From Tubiluchus corallicola (Eukaryota; Priapulida; Priapulimorpha; Priapulimorphida; Tubiluchidae): a stretch of 64,000 bases of DNA. Every line of letters starts with the position of its first letter. Position 1 is the first letter of the stretch. Made by a program: the position numbers and the translations under genes. Below the pieces are notes generated by a model. That model had not been told where the DNA came from. It saw nothing but the letters and a program-made list of their open reading frames with translations, and did not search any database. Positions 1-12,700 of this stretch are shown here, in pieces. The stretch spans positions 206,291-270,290 of the forward strand of contig JAQGDQ010000320.1 in the NCBI GenBank assembly GCA_030141605.1. The letters run 5' to 3'.

Positions 1-227
1 CTGATACTGATAAAACATTGAGAATCTGCTACTGTATGCTGCACATATTCAAGCAAAGCACCTAGTCCTTAGACTGCAGTTGGTGATGACATTGGTTCCC
101 CTGTGAAGAACAATAGGGACTTAAAAAGGACACCTCTAGACAATGATTAAATGTTTTAGCTTTCAGAAATTCTTGGGTAACGAGGTTAATTGTAGTGGGC
201 GAGCAGGTAACCGATTCATAGCAAAAC

Positions 228-414
228 TGCTAAGCTTGCATATTAGCGTATGACTGCTAGGCTAGCATATTAGCGTATGACTGCTAGGCTTGCATATTAG
301 CGTATGACTGCTAAGCTTGCATATTAGCGTATGACTGCTAGGCTAGCATATTAGCATATGACTGCTAGGCTTGCATATTAGCGTATGACTGCTAGGCTAG
401 CATATTAGCGCATG
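228..414. repeat. 27-bp minisatellite, about seven copies
   Basis: Unit of the form CATATTAGCGTATGACTGCT plus seven bases, repeating every 27 bp (positions 239, 266, 293 and on), with only single-base variants such as AGCTTG/GGCTAG. Confidence 0.95.
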
Positions 415-884
415 ATAAATGTACATGTTTACAAAGCTGCACTTAACATGACTGTTTCTATGTATACTATAGTGCACAAAATCGACATAAAGGTGACATA
501 AAAGCAGCAAAAGTGCCTTATTTTAAGTACATGAATGAAAAATATTGAGTCAATTATGCAGAGTTATTTGAGTCAAATGTAGACAGTTTTTATATACATT
601 TGAACTGGAGTGGCCCGAACCAGGCATTTTTGAGTCAATTATGTGATTGATTCTATTAACCGTGAGTCTAATAAGCGGCGCCTACAGTATTTTACAGGTA
701 AAGTGAGCTTAGTTCAAATTGCTTCCGGCCAGAATAAACTTTATCCAAGTTCTAGTTCACAATCAACTTCAAAGGCCATGTCAGCAGTGAGTACCTAAAT
801 TGCACCACTAATGAATTACGATCGTAGGTCTACACATGTAATTATTTAGCTAATACATTCTGGAATGCATCTTACGAATTTGGC

Positions 885-1025
885 TTATTTTGGCTACTTT
901 TTACTTTTGCATTTGGCTAAATTTGGCTGTTTTGGGCTACTTTTTACTTGTGGATTTGGCTAAATTTGGCTGTTTTTGGCTACTTTTTACTTTTGGATTT
1001 GGCTAAATTTGGCTGTTTTGTCAGA
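885..1025. repeat. 43-bp tandem repeat, three copies
   Basis: GGCTACTTTTTACTT recurs at 892, 935 and 978 within a TTTGGCTAAATTTGGCTG context. The rest of 1-1469 holds the 27-bp array and AT-rich DNA; I saw no coding exon there. Confidence 0.9.
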
Positions 1026-1469
1026 AATTTGGCTTACGAGAAACTCCATCATCGGCAACCCTGCCTAAAGATCATGCATATGGAGCATTGGCATAAATTA
1101 ACCCCGTTATGGCCTGCAAGTCGAGTAATAGAAATTGTGTATTTTCCTTTTTTCTCATTCTAAGTTTAGAACTTAACTTCAAGTTTCCCTTTTCGGTTCA
1201 GTGAACTTTGTGATTTCAAGTCACTTTTCTAATAATTATTAAGTTCATTAAAAGGTGATCGAGTTTGTCCCATCACCGCATGTAAGTAAATGTAATGTAA
1301 AATTTATTCATATAGCACACTACATCATCTAAAATTTCAGCACGCTGAAAAAATAAAATACATTCAAAATTCATAAGAAACACAAAATTTAAAAGACATT
1401 GAAAAATTAAAAATCATTCATTATAAAAAGCACAATTTAAACAAACGTGTTTTAAGATGTTATTTAAAT

Positions 1470-2026
1470 CAGGGGTGTGCAAATTGCGGCCCGCCGAGAG
1501 AATTTGTGCGTCCCGCGAAGAGGTTTGTCAACCTAATGAAAGTGCGGCCCGGGGGCCACTTGCGACCCGCCGAGACAATTTGTGCAGCCCGCGAAGAGGT
1601 TTGTCAACCTAATGAAAGTGCGGCCCGGGTGATTAACTGAGTGTATCCAGCTGAAGTCTGTGCCATGATCCCAAAGATAGTGTGGGTAGTTTTTTCTACT
1701 AGATCGGATGCCATTAACCCTTACAAGACGGTTGTAGCTCAATGTCACTGTACTACACAGACTGTGTGATACACATTACTAATATGCATTGTAATGAAAT
1801 TACCACTATCTGTCCTGAAAGTAGAAATATATGGTTTGTAATATAAATTTTAATAACTTCTAAAATAGTTTCTTGAGTGTAGTAGTAATGATGTACGCAG
1901 GTCGGATGCAAAAAATCGTTATTAGGCCTTTCTGTACTGGGGCTCCTTGATCAAACTGCCTGTGGCCCGCAGAATTGCGGTAAAGTTTAATGTGGCCCGG
2001 CTAATCAGATAATTTGCACACCCCTG
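1470..2026 (+). mobile_element. Non-autonomous hAT element, family 1 copy 1 (with internal duplication)
   Basis: Terminal inverted repeats CAGGGGTGTGCAAATT and AATTTGCACACCCCTG. Flanks ATTTAAAT and GTTTAAAA agree at 6 of 8 positions, as expected for an old 8-bp target duplication. About 70 bp near the left end (CGGCCCGCCGAGA to GTGCGGCCC) is duplicated in tandem, making this copy longer than the other two. It lies in the AspRS intron after exon 6. Confidence 0.85.
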
Positions 2027-2095
2027 GTTTAAAAGAATCTAATGAATTTGTAGAATGTATAACAACAGATGTATAGTAACATGCGTTGAACAAAC

Positions 2096-2170
2096 CTCAT
2101 CGGCTAATGGCCTTGATGCATCTTCTATCTGCAATGGAAGTCGAGGCTCCGCAGAACTGACAACAAACAG
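2096..2170 (-). CDS. DARS1: AspRS coding exon 6 (hinge to catalytic domain)
   Basis: The acceptor is CCTTTTCAG and the donor GAG|GTTTGT; the exon is exactly 25 codons. It encodes [20 protein letters not shown] and a short tail, the hinge preceding the class II aminoacylation domain. Confidence 0.9.
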
Positions 2171-5100
2171 CTGAAAAGGCGAAAGTTCTGAATACAAACA
2201 TGAAACATTAAAACAATAACGACAGATAATAGTATCCCGTGTTCTGGCTGACCGCCATTGTTAACCATAGTGTACTTCCACCTTTACAAGTTTATTATAC
2301 AGTTCAGTCATTTGTCAATAAAATAAGACCTTGACGATCTTCGAAGCCAAATATACTGTACACTGATCTCCCCAATTCTCTAGTAGTACCAAAGAGTTAA
2401 ATTCGACGGATCCGGCTTTACAAGTACCGTAATAATGGCGATCACCTTGGGCCATGACTTCTGCAATTGCGTGGCATGATTTAAGCTTTCCTATTTGCCT
2501 TGAGCACAAATCACACCAATTGTATTGTACATAATTGTACATATCGGTTTTGCCTGTGGTACTTTTTGGGACCTCGACAAGTTTCTTCGGCAGCAGCCTG
2601 CAATATCCATTGAGACTAAACCCCGCATGTTCAAAGCCAGCGTTCTATTCACGCTGATGTAAGGCAGTGAAACCAGGGCTATCCTAGCAGAGGACGAAAG
2701 ACGTCGAAACAAAATTGCTAAGGCGCGTTCTCGGCATTAGCTATTGGGATCGATCACATCATGAACACCGAGGTCTACAGACGTGCGGGTCTCGCCGGCA
2801 CATCGACAGACTGCATCAAACATCACCGTCTGGAATATCTTGGGCTTGTCGCTCGAATGGCCCGCTCCCGCCTACCATTCATCTCCATGTTCGAGCCGGC
2901 GCCGGCGGCAACAACACGCTGCGGCACGTGGAAGCGCCCCAGAGGAGGTCAACAAAAGCATCTCTGGCATCAAATCAAGCGCGATATTGCGTCTCTTCTT
3001 GGGCTACCATCAAGTTTCCGATGATCTGAGAGAGCTGCCGTCGTACTGCGAGGACCGGAAGCAGCGGCGTGCAATGGTTCGGGATGCTATCTGTGCTGGC
3101 CTGCCTCCACCTGGTGGGGACAGCAAGTAAATATTGTACATAAATAGAGAAGGTATGAATGTAAAGTTCACTGCACAGAAAATTAGCATCACTGTTATGA
3201 TATTAGGCCGACCACCAAAAAAATCGTTACTTTATGAGCTCAGAAGATGTCAGTAGTCTGGGAAGTTTTGTTTCTCATTATCATATAATAATCGACTATG
3301 ATAGTCTCTTTTATGTACAGTATGAACGTATGTTTTCATAATTATGGTATAAGCGGCAACACTAGTCGACCGTTAATACGCTGATTTGGTGGAAAATACG
3401 ATACTTTTAGCCTCCAATATGATAATCAGTATCATATGGGACGGCAAGCCTACCCGAGACTTAGCCATAAAAAACATGGTTGCGTTCTCAGTAAAACAAC
3501 ATTGTTATAATAATCATTGCATTTTAAATTTAAAAAATATGCTTTTATATGGCTATGTTAGGTTAAGTATATGAACATACAAAAAATATTATAAAATTCC
3601 CGACTGGATGTGAGATAAAAAAATGTTACCCGGGCGATTATAAGGAAACAGAAGTATTTTTATTGTCGGTCTTAACACTGATAGTTATGATAGAAGTAAC
3701 ACAAAGATAATGTCCTCACAAATATTGAGGCACAAAATAACACACCTTCTCAACCCAAATCTCAACATCATGTTGGGAACAACCATCGACTTTTTGGGGA
3801 GATTTTTTCACCGTGCCCTGTACGTCAATCACAGATTCTTTATTAATCCTAGAAAAAGAAATCAATTCGTACAGGTTACTGTTTATTGATTCATGTAATT
3901 ATTACAAAACGCACATTTAAATGTTTACCAAACTGATTTATTGTTCACTGTTGAACAATAGTTACTTTCAGGGGTAGCCCGTAGTCAAAATTAGTGGGAG
4001 GGGGGTGCTGCTTCAGAAAAATTTTAGCCATTGTTTTAATACTGTGTAAGATGAAACGAACATGTAATTTTAATTTTGTAATTTGTAATTGTAATTTTAA
4101 ACAAACAAACATATGAAAGTTTATACATAAACTTGATAAAGCCCTAAACAAAAAAACTTTGCTTACGAATAGCCTAAATTGTCCCAGGACAAGAATATGC
4201 CAGCACATGGTTTTTAAGCACGTGACAACTGACAACGAACTGCGTGAGTGACAGTACTTTCTCTACCTAGCGGCAGATGCTAGCAGTGCGCTGTACAGCA
4301 CGGCCGCATGTGCACAACAGCCAAACACACCACCGTGCAGGGCTGTGAAGCAAACACTAATATCCTCATGTGCTCTGTACAACTATAAAGACAGAGCCAA
4401 AGCAAAAAGACTTATTACTGTACATAGAATATTCTCGATAATCCTGAATGAAAATCGGGAGTGCTGCAGTTCCACAGTACCTACACACGAACCGCCATTG
4501 GTTACTTTATACCAATGAAGGACAGAATACTGTTGCTACAATTAGCATTAGCATAAAAATTATTCAAGCTGTTTGGGCTTTACGGTGACAAACTAAGTCA
4601 TCATTTTGCTCAGCATAACTGTTTATTGTTTGTGTACCATTTTCACGTCACGTGACCCTTAGTCATTTACTTCATCATATCTGACACTGTGACGCCATTA
4701 CCCAAAATATTACATTTTATCTGAAACAAGATATATAAATTTCTTTAATAAACTAACTCATTTCTATCAAAAGATCGATTACGATTACGTGAAATTAATG
4801 AGAGACTTACAGTAAATAAAATAAATGACTAAATAAAATTTACGTACATCGTTGGCATTAAATCATGAGTTCACAGAAACATGTCATCACATGAACACCT
4901 TTAAACTTAAATGACCGGAAATTCACTAGGATGCAAATATTGAGGCCAGGTGTCGCCACTTGTAACTGTATGGCTATATTAAATTTAACAAACAAAAATC
5001 CTTGACACCGCCTCCTTAAATGCATGTTAGACATTTACTATTTACTACAAATGCTGGTATACAGAGTCAACACAAAATGTGCTTTCCTCATAATTATAAA

Positions 5101-8100
5101 ATCATCCATCTTACATTGAGGCAAATTTGACCATCGGCTTGCTGACCGTTTCTCCTACGGAAACTACACATTGTATAGTGAACTGCCGCTGTCGCAACAC
5201 AAAGAAACACTGCTTTCCTAAACAGAAACAACCAAACAAAATTCGAGCAATACTACAATGATGACACAAAATTCAGCAGGGATTTGAAATTATGAAACAC
5301 CTGTAAACATGCGAAATACAACTACCTGTGAAAATATTTTTGGTCCCGACTGTTAAACGCCACAGCGCCGCTTATTTTTATTCCTCATTTCGTTATTCTT
5401 CTTCTCACTATTGTCACTAAATTTTTATTTTTTTTGATATGTGAAAAGTTAAGCTTTAACGACTTTTATTGGACGATTTCGGGGATTTAACAAAAATTGT
5501 AGATGTAACACGGCCAACAGACTCTTGTCTTTTAAATTCTTGTAAAATATGAAATGAAAAGTAAAAATACATTTTTGGCAAAGATGGCCTCCTTGCTGAA
5601 GCAAGAAAAATCACGATAAAATAATTGTTCCATTTATGATTGTTGTTGGTGAAATTTGCATCGTTACTTTATTTGCATAAACAGAACCTTAAAAAATGGT
5701 TTTGTTCTCCTTTAATTTCATGTTATAGAAATCAAATTTAAAAATCCAAAAAAAAGAAATGCACCTTTTGCTCTGCTCGTATGAAGGCGTCCTCTCAGCC
5801 AAACTAACTGATCGCCTTGGTCAGCGCCGAGAGAACGCACTGAAACCAGAGTTCGGTCAAGCTTTTCAGTTGACTGAATCATCTTCATGTTGCCATAGTA
5901 ACCACTAGCGTAGTCGTCCTCTACTGCACTCGCAGCTTCTTGCTAAAAGAAACAATTTGTCGTGATTCACAAACTTCATGCTAGAATACGAGCAAAATAA
6001 TTACATCTTGTCTCTTCTGAATCTTGCAACTAGTAAATAATCAAGCATGCTTTGCATTAGTCACACTTAATAGAAAGCACAGCATTTGCGATTAATTTAA
6101 ACTACTACAATAATAAGTTGACATGTGCTGCCACCTACGTTTAAAATTATTTATTAATGAATGGGGTCAAGTTTAATCCAGCTTGTGGCCTTGGTCAGTG
6201 CAGCTTAGTCACTTATACCTGCCGGGCTTACCGTTACTAAATTTCTATTTTTGTTGATATTTGGAAAGTTAAGCTTTGAAATTAGTTAAGCTTTAGCGAC
6301 TTTTATTGGACGATTTCCGGGATTTAATGAAAATCGTCAACAGACTGTTGTCTTTTAAATTCTTGTAGAATATGAAATGAAAAGTAAACACATTTTTGGT
6401 AAAGATGGTCTCCGTAACATTCGTGGGTGAAGCATACCGTTTATGGTAGTGCTAATTGCTAGTGTGTTCTACTAGCCAATCAGGGAAGCTCAGTGGGTGC
6501 ATGTGACTTGGGTAGCTCTGCCAAGGCCAACTGGGGTTTTTTTCTTTCTTGAGCACACCACTGTTGAATGGGTCACCATGTGTCTTCTTTCTCGCGAATA
6601 ACAGTGTAATATGTAAATAGAACTTCAGTCTTTCATAGTTCAACACACTTTTATATTCTTTGTTTCAACTACCAGAGTGAACCAGTCTACAACAGTCTAC
6701 ACTAACTTTAGTCTCTCACAGTTCAACACAATTTCATATTCTTTGTTTCAACTACCAGAGTGAACCAGTCTACAACAGTCTACACTAACTTTAGTCTCTC
6801 ACAGTTCAACACAATTTCATATTCTTTGTTTCAACCACCAGAGTGAACCAGTCTACAACAGTCTATACTAACTTCAGTCTCTCACAGGTCAATACAATTT
6901 CATATTCTTTGTTTCAACCACCAGAGTGAACCAGTCAACAACAGTCTACACTAACTTCAGTCTTTCACAGTTCAACACAATTTCATATTCTTTGTTTCAA
7001 CTACCAGAGTGAGCCAGTCTACAACAGTCTACACTAACTTCAGTCTTTCACAGTTCAACACAATTTCATATTCTTTGTTTCAACCACCAGAGTGAACCAG
7101 TCTACAACAGTCTACACTAACTTCAGTCTTTCACAGTTCAACACAATTTCATATTCTTTGTTTCAACCACCAGAGTGAACCAGTCTACAACAGTCTACAC
7201 TAACTTCAGTCTTTCACAGTTCAACACTATTTCATATTCTTTGTTTCAACCACCAGAGTGAACCAGTCTACAACAGTCTACACTAACTTCAGTCTCTCAC
7301 AGTTCAACACAATTTCGTATTCTTTGTTTCAACCACCAGAGTTAGCCAGTCTACAACAGCGTGCACTAACTTCAGTCGAATATATTTCAAGTTCTCTACA
7401 AATACAATACTTCTATGCTGTCAGCTATAAAGTTTCTACACAGCACCCACTTCCATTGCTTTGCTAATCATTTTGATCTGGTTGTTTGGAAACATAACAA
7501 AACTCTAGGCAAGTGAAGTTACTAAACCTGGACAATTGCTTGTCACTGGGGGTGAACCTTCTCTAGAATTAAACAAGAGTACCTACAGTAATTTATTATT
7601 ATGGTTCCTGTTTTTTACAGTTTTTTCTAGTCTTAAATGATTTAGATTCCAGTCAGGTTAAAGATAACTAGAATTTAGCTTTTCACATTTTCCCATTAAT
7701 TAACCGTAAATCACACTAGGTATTGTTCTAACTTTGGTGTTCAATTATTTTATGCCACGATGATAGTCTTTCAGTTATGATCTATATGATCATAATCACG
7801 ATCATCTTTCAGTTATGATCTACAATCAGAATGATCTACTTTCAGTTAGAAATAATATGTCCTTAAAGTAAGATAGCACAATAAATAATTATTAATTACA
7901 CAGACATAACTTTTATGACAATATGAAGAAGATGACAATATTAAGTAGTGCTACATTCAGTGTTTGAGCACGGAGTGCATAAGGGTAATTTTGATTATTT
8001 CATATTTTTGCAATAAACGCGCAGTCATGCAATACAGACTTGCATCATTGCATGCTTTCACTTCATAAATAGCTTAGTGTCTATCAACATCTGCCTACAG

Positions 8101-9761
8101 GGTACCTCTTTCTCAGCTTTTACTTGCTCTTTCCTAGCAGCTTTTTCTGCTTCTTTTTGCATTTTTTTCAAAGCTTTCTTTGATAAAGGCTCGCCATCTG
8201 GTCCCAACTTCTCTCTGTAAGAAAAAATGCAAACAAATATGGTATTACTGATCCTTTTTTCAAGTGGAAAGTAAATTTAAAATTTATTTTGTGTGTCTTA
8301 AGTTGCAGAACCAAATGAACCATACTACACAATTACACACAAATGAAGTACAATAGTGTTGTGTAACATGGCACATGCACAGTTAGTGCCTATTCAGGGC
8401 ACACATCCGCCTACAGAGCAGGGGCGGAACTAGATGTGGCAAGCAGGGGGCGGGCGAGGTATCCGAAGTGGTTAAATAATGGTTAAGCCAATTTTTAACC
8501 CCTTTTATACTGCATGCAGGCCTATAATTAGCATGTGTGTAGGACGGCGTAGCGGACAGAGCAATAATGAGAAAATTAACTCTCAGTTAACCTAACGTTA
8601 TTAATGTGCTTCTAAATACGTACAGGGGCACTCTCAAATTTCAGCATGGTACCACTGCTACACCCACATCCTATAGCTGTGCATACAGACCTGTTGGCCT
8701 GTGTGTAGAGCCTGTGACTGTGTGTGGTCCTGTAAGCCTACACTGTGATAGGCACCTCTATGCACACTGAGTATTGTCTGCACGCACACTGAGGCTACCA
8801 AACATTTTTTTACCTAATTCTAATTCATATTGAAAAAGATTAAATGCTCGCTGCAATTTTCACTGCAAAAAAATTGTTTGTCCGATTTGGCAGGGGGGCG
8901 CGCGTGCCCCTTCGCCCCCTCCTAGTTCCGCCCCTGCTATAGAGACGTTACAGCTTCCCAGCATCCTGACTATTTAACAGATTTCCAACAAACTTTGTGA
9001 AGAAAGGTGGATACAGAGGGCCAAAATGGGAATCTCTTTCTTTTTCGCAAAAATCTGGTTATTTTTTGCAAAACTTGACCGATCTAAAAAAACGTTCGTG
9101 AAGCACTTCATGGAGGTCTCAGAGGGAGTGTTTAGTACTTCCTTTTTATTATCTCCACCAGGGCACACAACTACATGTTAGTTTGAGGTTCAATTTCAAG
9201 AAAATCTCGCTTGCAAAACTGTGTAACGCTGTCTATAACCTTTGCTTATTAATGTGTACAGCCCTATAAGGTGACTTGGTAAATATATATTTGTCAGTCT
9301 ATTACCAACACCAAAATTAATGGTGAAAAAGGTAGATAAACACTATGTGGAACATTTGTGCATTAGTGATTATAAAGCCATTTAATGAACAAATATTTTG
9401 TGGGTGTTTTGCTAGTCTATATATTACCAATACATGTACATTTTTGTTGTTTACCTTTGTGTTAAATTTTTTTAATCAAAAGAATCATACGAATAAGATT
9501 AGGATTGTGTTCGGCATTGGCAGAGAACTAGTTCCTATGGAGGGCATTTTAGTTTTATTGTACAAATCAACTGCATCAAAATAACATAATTATGTGCCAT
9601 TTTTCTAGTGCTATTTTTACTGTGCCATTTTTAGCCGGACCATTTTTACTGCGCACCATTACTGTATACTAGTGTACATAACTTTTTTTATAAGATTTAA
9701 AAGTTCTATGCAAAAAATATAAAACTCACACAACTGATTGAGCCGAATCTTCGTTTTGCAT
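2096..9761 (-). CDS. DARS1: Cytosolic aspartyl-tRNA synthetase, N-terminal part (six exons, 3' part outside window)
   Basis: This gene attaches aspartate to tRNA-Asp in the cytosol. Joined coding exons are 9761-9730, 8214-8106, 5942-5765, 5217-5115, 3848-3746 and 2170-2096, and all phases agree, giving the first 200 residues. Residues 12-47 form a lysine-rich basic helix of the kind found on eukaryotic AspRS. Residues from about 60 to 185 match the family's N-terminal extension and anticodon-binding OB fold, including HTSRAKG (101-107), [23 protein letters not shown] and the linker [15 protein letters not shown]. The class II catalytic domain would lie left of position 1; I saw no further exon in 1-2095. 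The start is the first ATG, at 9761, just before a GTGAGT donor. Introns contain an hAT element, a nine-copy 83-bp array, a LINE remnant and a MITE. The cytosolic rather than mitochondrial assignment rests on the lysine-rich extension. Confidence 0.93.
2560..3140 (+). mobile_element. Non-LTR retrotransposon 3' remnant (reverse-transcriptase C-terminus)
   Basis: Broken frames on the plus strand read as the end of a LINE ORF2: [67 protein letters not shown], then [20 protein letters not shown]. At least two frameshifts and one stop separate them, so it is a dead fragment. It lies within the AspRS intron between exons 5 and 6. Confidence 0.75.
3746..3848 (-). CDS. DARS1: AspRS coding exon 5 (OB fold)
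   Basis: The acceptor is TTTTTCTAG and the donor GAGAAG|GTGTGT (phase 0). It encodes [20 protein letters not shown] and [12 protein letters not shown], the last OB-fold strands before the hinge. Confidence 0.9.
5115..5217 (-). CDS. DARS1: AspRS coding exon 4 (OB fold)
   Basis: The acceptor is CTGTTTAG and the donor AT|GTAAGA (phase 2). It encodes [20 protein letters not shown] and [10 protein letters not shown], central strands of the OB fold that match the family closely. Confidence 0.9.
5419..5594. repeat. Direct duplication, left copy (AspRS intron 3)
   Basis: It shares AGTTAAGCTTTA, CGACTTTTATTGGACGATTT, CTTTTAAATTCTTGTA and CATTTTTGG with 6238-6412, with small indels. The copies flank AspRS exon 3. 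Confidence 0.85.
5765..5942 (-). CDS. DARS1: AspRS coding exon 3 (start of OB fold)
   Basis: The acceptor is TTCTTTTAG and the donor AAAAG|GTGCAT (phase 1). It encodes residues 48-106 with [13 protein letters not shown], the first strands of the anticodon-binding domain. The exon sits between two direct copies of a ~175-bp segment (5419-5594 and 6238-6412). Confidence 0.9.
6238..6412. repeat. Direct duplication, right copy (AspRS intron 2)
   Basis: Counterpart of 5419-5594, same orientation, with an extra ~16-bp stutter around GTTAAGCTTTGAAATTAGTT. Confidence 0.85.
6624..7370. repeat. 83-bp minisatellite, nine copies (AspRS intron 2)
   Basis: Units begin at 6624, 6707, 6790, 6873, 6956, 7039, 7122, 7205 and 7288, exactly 83 bp apart with no indels. 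Each contains TTCATATTCTTTGTTTCAAC and CCAGTCTACAACAGTCTACA. Confidence 0.97.
8106..8214 (-). CDS. DARS1: AspRS coding exon 2 (lysine-rich helix)
   Basis: The acceptor is TTCTTACAG and the donor GAG|GTACCC. It encodes residues 12-47, including [20 protein letters not shown], a basic amphipathic helix typical of the tRNA-binding extension of eukaryotic AspRS and LysRS. It enters in phase 2 and leaves in phase 0. Confidence 0.88.
8419..8936 (+). mobile_element. Non-autonomous hAT element, family 2 copy 1
   Basis: Ends CAGGGGCGGAACTAG and CTAGTTCCGCCCCTG are perfect inverted repeats. Flanks CTACAGAG and CTATAGAG match at 7 of 8. It is inserted in AspRS intron 1. No transposase frame. Confidence 0.9.
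9730..9761 (-). CDS. DARS1: AspRS coding exon 1
   Basis: It starts with ATG and encodes [10 protein letters not shown] plus two bases of the next codon. The donor is GT|GTGAGT, so the intron is in phase 2. It contains no recognisable domain. Confidence 0.75.
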
Positions 9762-12700
9762 TTTCACCAACCGTTTTAATAATACGAAAACTGCAGATCT
9801 ATTAAATTTTTTGTGCGTGCTTAACTAAGAACAACTTCTTCGCCGACTTGTGATTTATCCACATTCCACATTGAAATTATAACGAAAATTACATCACTCA
9901 ACTCTTCGACACGCCTTCGTTAATCCTGATTCATGGGAGAGTATACTAAACACGTGCAGCGTACCACGAGCGTACTGCCATAGATAATAATATTACTAAC
10001 GTAATCTCCGTAACACAGGACGTGTTGAAAAAAACGACAATTCAGTTCACTTCAATTTTATTTCAAGTCATAACTCTATGTACAAAGTATGTCACTAATC
10101 GGCGTGTCACGTGGCCGTGGTCTGATGAAATGGTCGTAAGTTTACGGTGTGTGGGGTAGAGGAAATATTATGGCGCATGTAGGCTGCAATTACAGTTGCA
10201 TGTGAATGCGTTTAAGATTTCTTTGACTATAATGCCTAGTCCACAGGATTCCTTCAAAAGAATAATACTCAAAACACCGACATTGAAAAGAGTGACTTTC
10301 AAAACACTGAACTCTGTCCACGTGATCAGTTTTCACTGACAGTTAATGTGAATAATAATATACTATAACTATTTGTTGAAGTGGCCTTTCCTGAATTCTC
10401 TTCATTTCTGAAATAACGCCAAAACGGCTTGCATGAAAACATGCTTTGTTTTAGTATTGTGCTATGTTACAAATGAAAGCGCAATCAAAGAAAAAGTTCT
10501 GCAAAGAAATGAAACAAGAATTAAGTTGTTATATTTCGGGAATTAAACGCAGAAGCTCTAATAGATTTTTAAATTATATTCGGATAACACCAAGTTCGAT
10601 TATTGGACAAATTTTCTCTTCCAAGTAATGCAGAAAGAGTAGGTTGAAATTAATCACCATCGCCTGTGTTCTATGACGAGTTTAGTACGAGTTCCTGTAC
10701 ATTTCCTTGTACAAGTTTATAAAATTTTCGTACAATTACTCACTGAAATTTCTGCACTCATACACAAAATATATGAAGTCACTTTTTGTTTCGTTAATAA
10801 TTTGTTTTTAATGACAAAGCATCATTTCCACGCATACATTGTAGATGGATTTTTCCAGCTGATCACTGGCGCGCATTATTGGCTGTTCAAAAATCAAGAC
10901 CAACTTGTTATCGTAAGATTTGAATGACATTCAAGTTTGACTGTTATTCTCGGTGTCCACATAGTCCTTCATTAACACTGACAAACTCGAGAAGGATAGT
11001 GTTTTGAATGACCGTGTGGACGGGTTATACTACCTGATTCTGGAAATCGAGCAATTACGAAGACATGATTAATTTTAATAACGAATATTGTTATCGTTTA
11101 TGATGACATAGAATCTCTTTGTTATTACATTAATAATAATTGTGAAATAGTGGCACATTGTGCTGCACATAGGTAATAATAATAATTATGCTGGAATATA
11201 TAATTATATAGGCCGGATAGCACATAGCATATTGCTAGCGTTTCAGAAACAACGAGTAATAGTATAGAACAATTTACATCATCAACTAAAGTATTACTCA
11301 AACAAAAGCTAATTTATCATGCCCTCAAAACAGGGAGTCGAAATTTCATTCGTCTTGCAGAAACTGCTATTTTGAGGGGCACGATGAAAAATTTTTCCAT
11401 TGAACTGAAGGCCTGCGATTTACCGGTACTTGACCTCACAAAACACTTTGGAGCTATTTTCATTTACATGTAGAGTGGACGCGCATAGGACAAAATAATG
11501 TACTAGGTTGTGTTACATCAACCTCAGGGAAGCAATTTAATCTCATTATGTCAACATAATTATAATAACATAAAGACTACAAATGTATTTTTATCTCAGT
11601 TAGTATAATGTTTCCAATTATATTACAAAAATTAAGTGCTGTAATATGTGATTCGCTCTATTGGCAACTTCTCAGTGTAACATAAATCTTGCAAAGACAA
11701 TAATTGATTTACAGTGTAAGAAATGACTTAAGATGTGATTCGGACAGTATTAATTGTCCTGGGAACATCTTGATGGCGGTCAGAAAGTAGCCAGTGTATG
11801 AACATGGAATTGATTATACTGCCACTCTGGGAGTTAAAATACGAGCTAATTAATTAATATGGTTGCCAACTTATTCTAGTAAATTCCCCCTATGGGCGTT
11901 CGAGTTGAAATACCGGGCTTAATTATGGTACTTATCGCGTCACATTCATCACATGTTAGTAGTATCTTATTCATTGCCATAGACAAACATTTGTTGAAAA
12001 CTCTAGAAAAAAGTCATGGAAAAAATTACAATTTTGGCTAGGAAAAACATCACAAAATTTAATCATTCTGGCTAGAGTTACAGTTGTAGTAACTGACAGT
12101 TATGGCTATGGCTATGTTAGGGCTGTGATAAGGGTTATGATTAGGGACAGGGTTACGTCAACTTTTCCTGCAAAACCACAATTAATTTAAGTACCATAAA
12201 CAATTAAAGGAACAAAACAGATACAGTTACCCCTGGCAACCGTCTCAACGCTGTTCATATATGATGGCATTACATGTATATGAAAAGAATTTCGTTTTGT
12301 TCAATATGTTAAGGTTATGTTTAGGGTTGGGGTTCAGTGACTGATTAACAGTCAATATAACAAGTCTAATATCTGCTTAAGTTAGGATCACATAATGTCT
12401 TTGACTTTTACTTCCCGATGCCTGATACGTTCTTTTCACATTAATGCATGATCTTATGGAAGCAGATTACCATGCAGTTGTGCTGTTTTACAAGAGTACC
12501 ATAAACAAAGAGTCAGTACATGTTATGAGATATATACTGAACAACGACAGGCGATCAATACGGTAGTGCGGTAATACATGTACAGACCATCCACAACTTC
12601 GGGCGTGGCAAATGTGGCACAGACGTGTGGCACACGTGGCCATGTGGCCTGGTGGAGTGGTCCCAACGTCATGTTGTGTATGGGGGGGGGGCAGAGGAAT

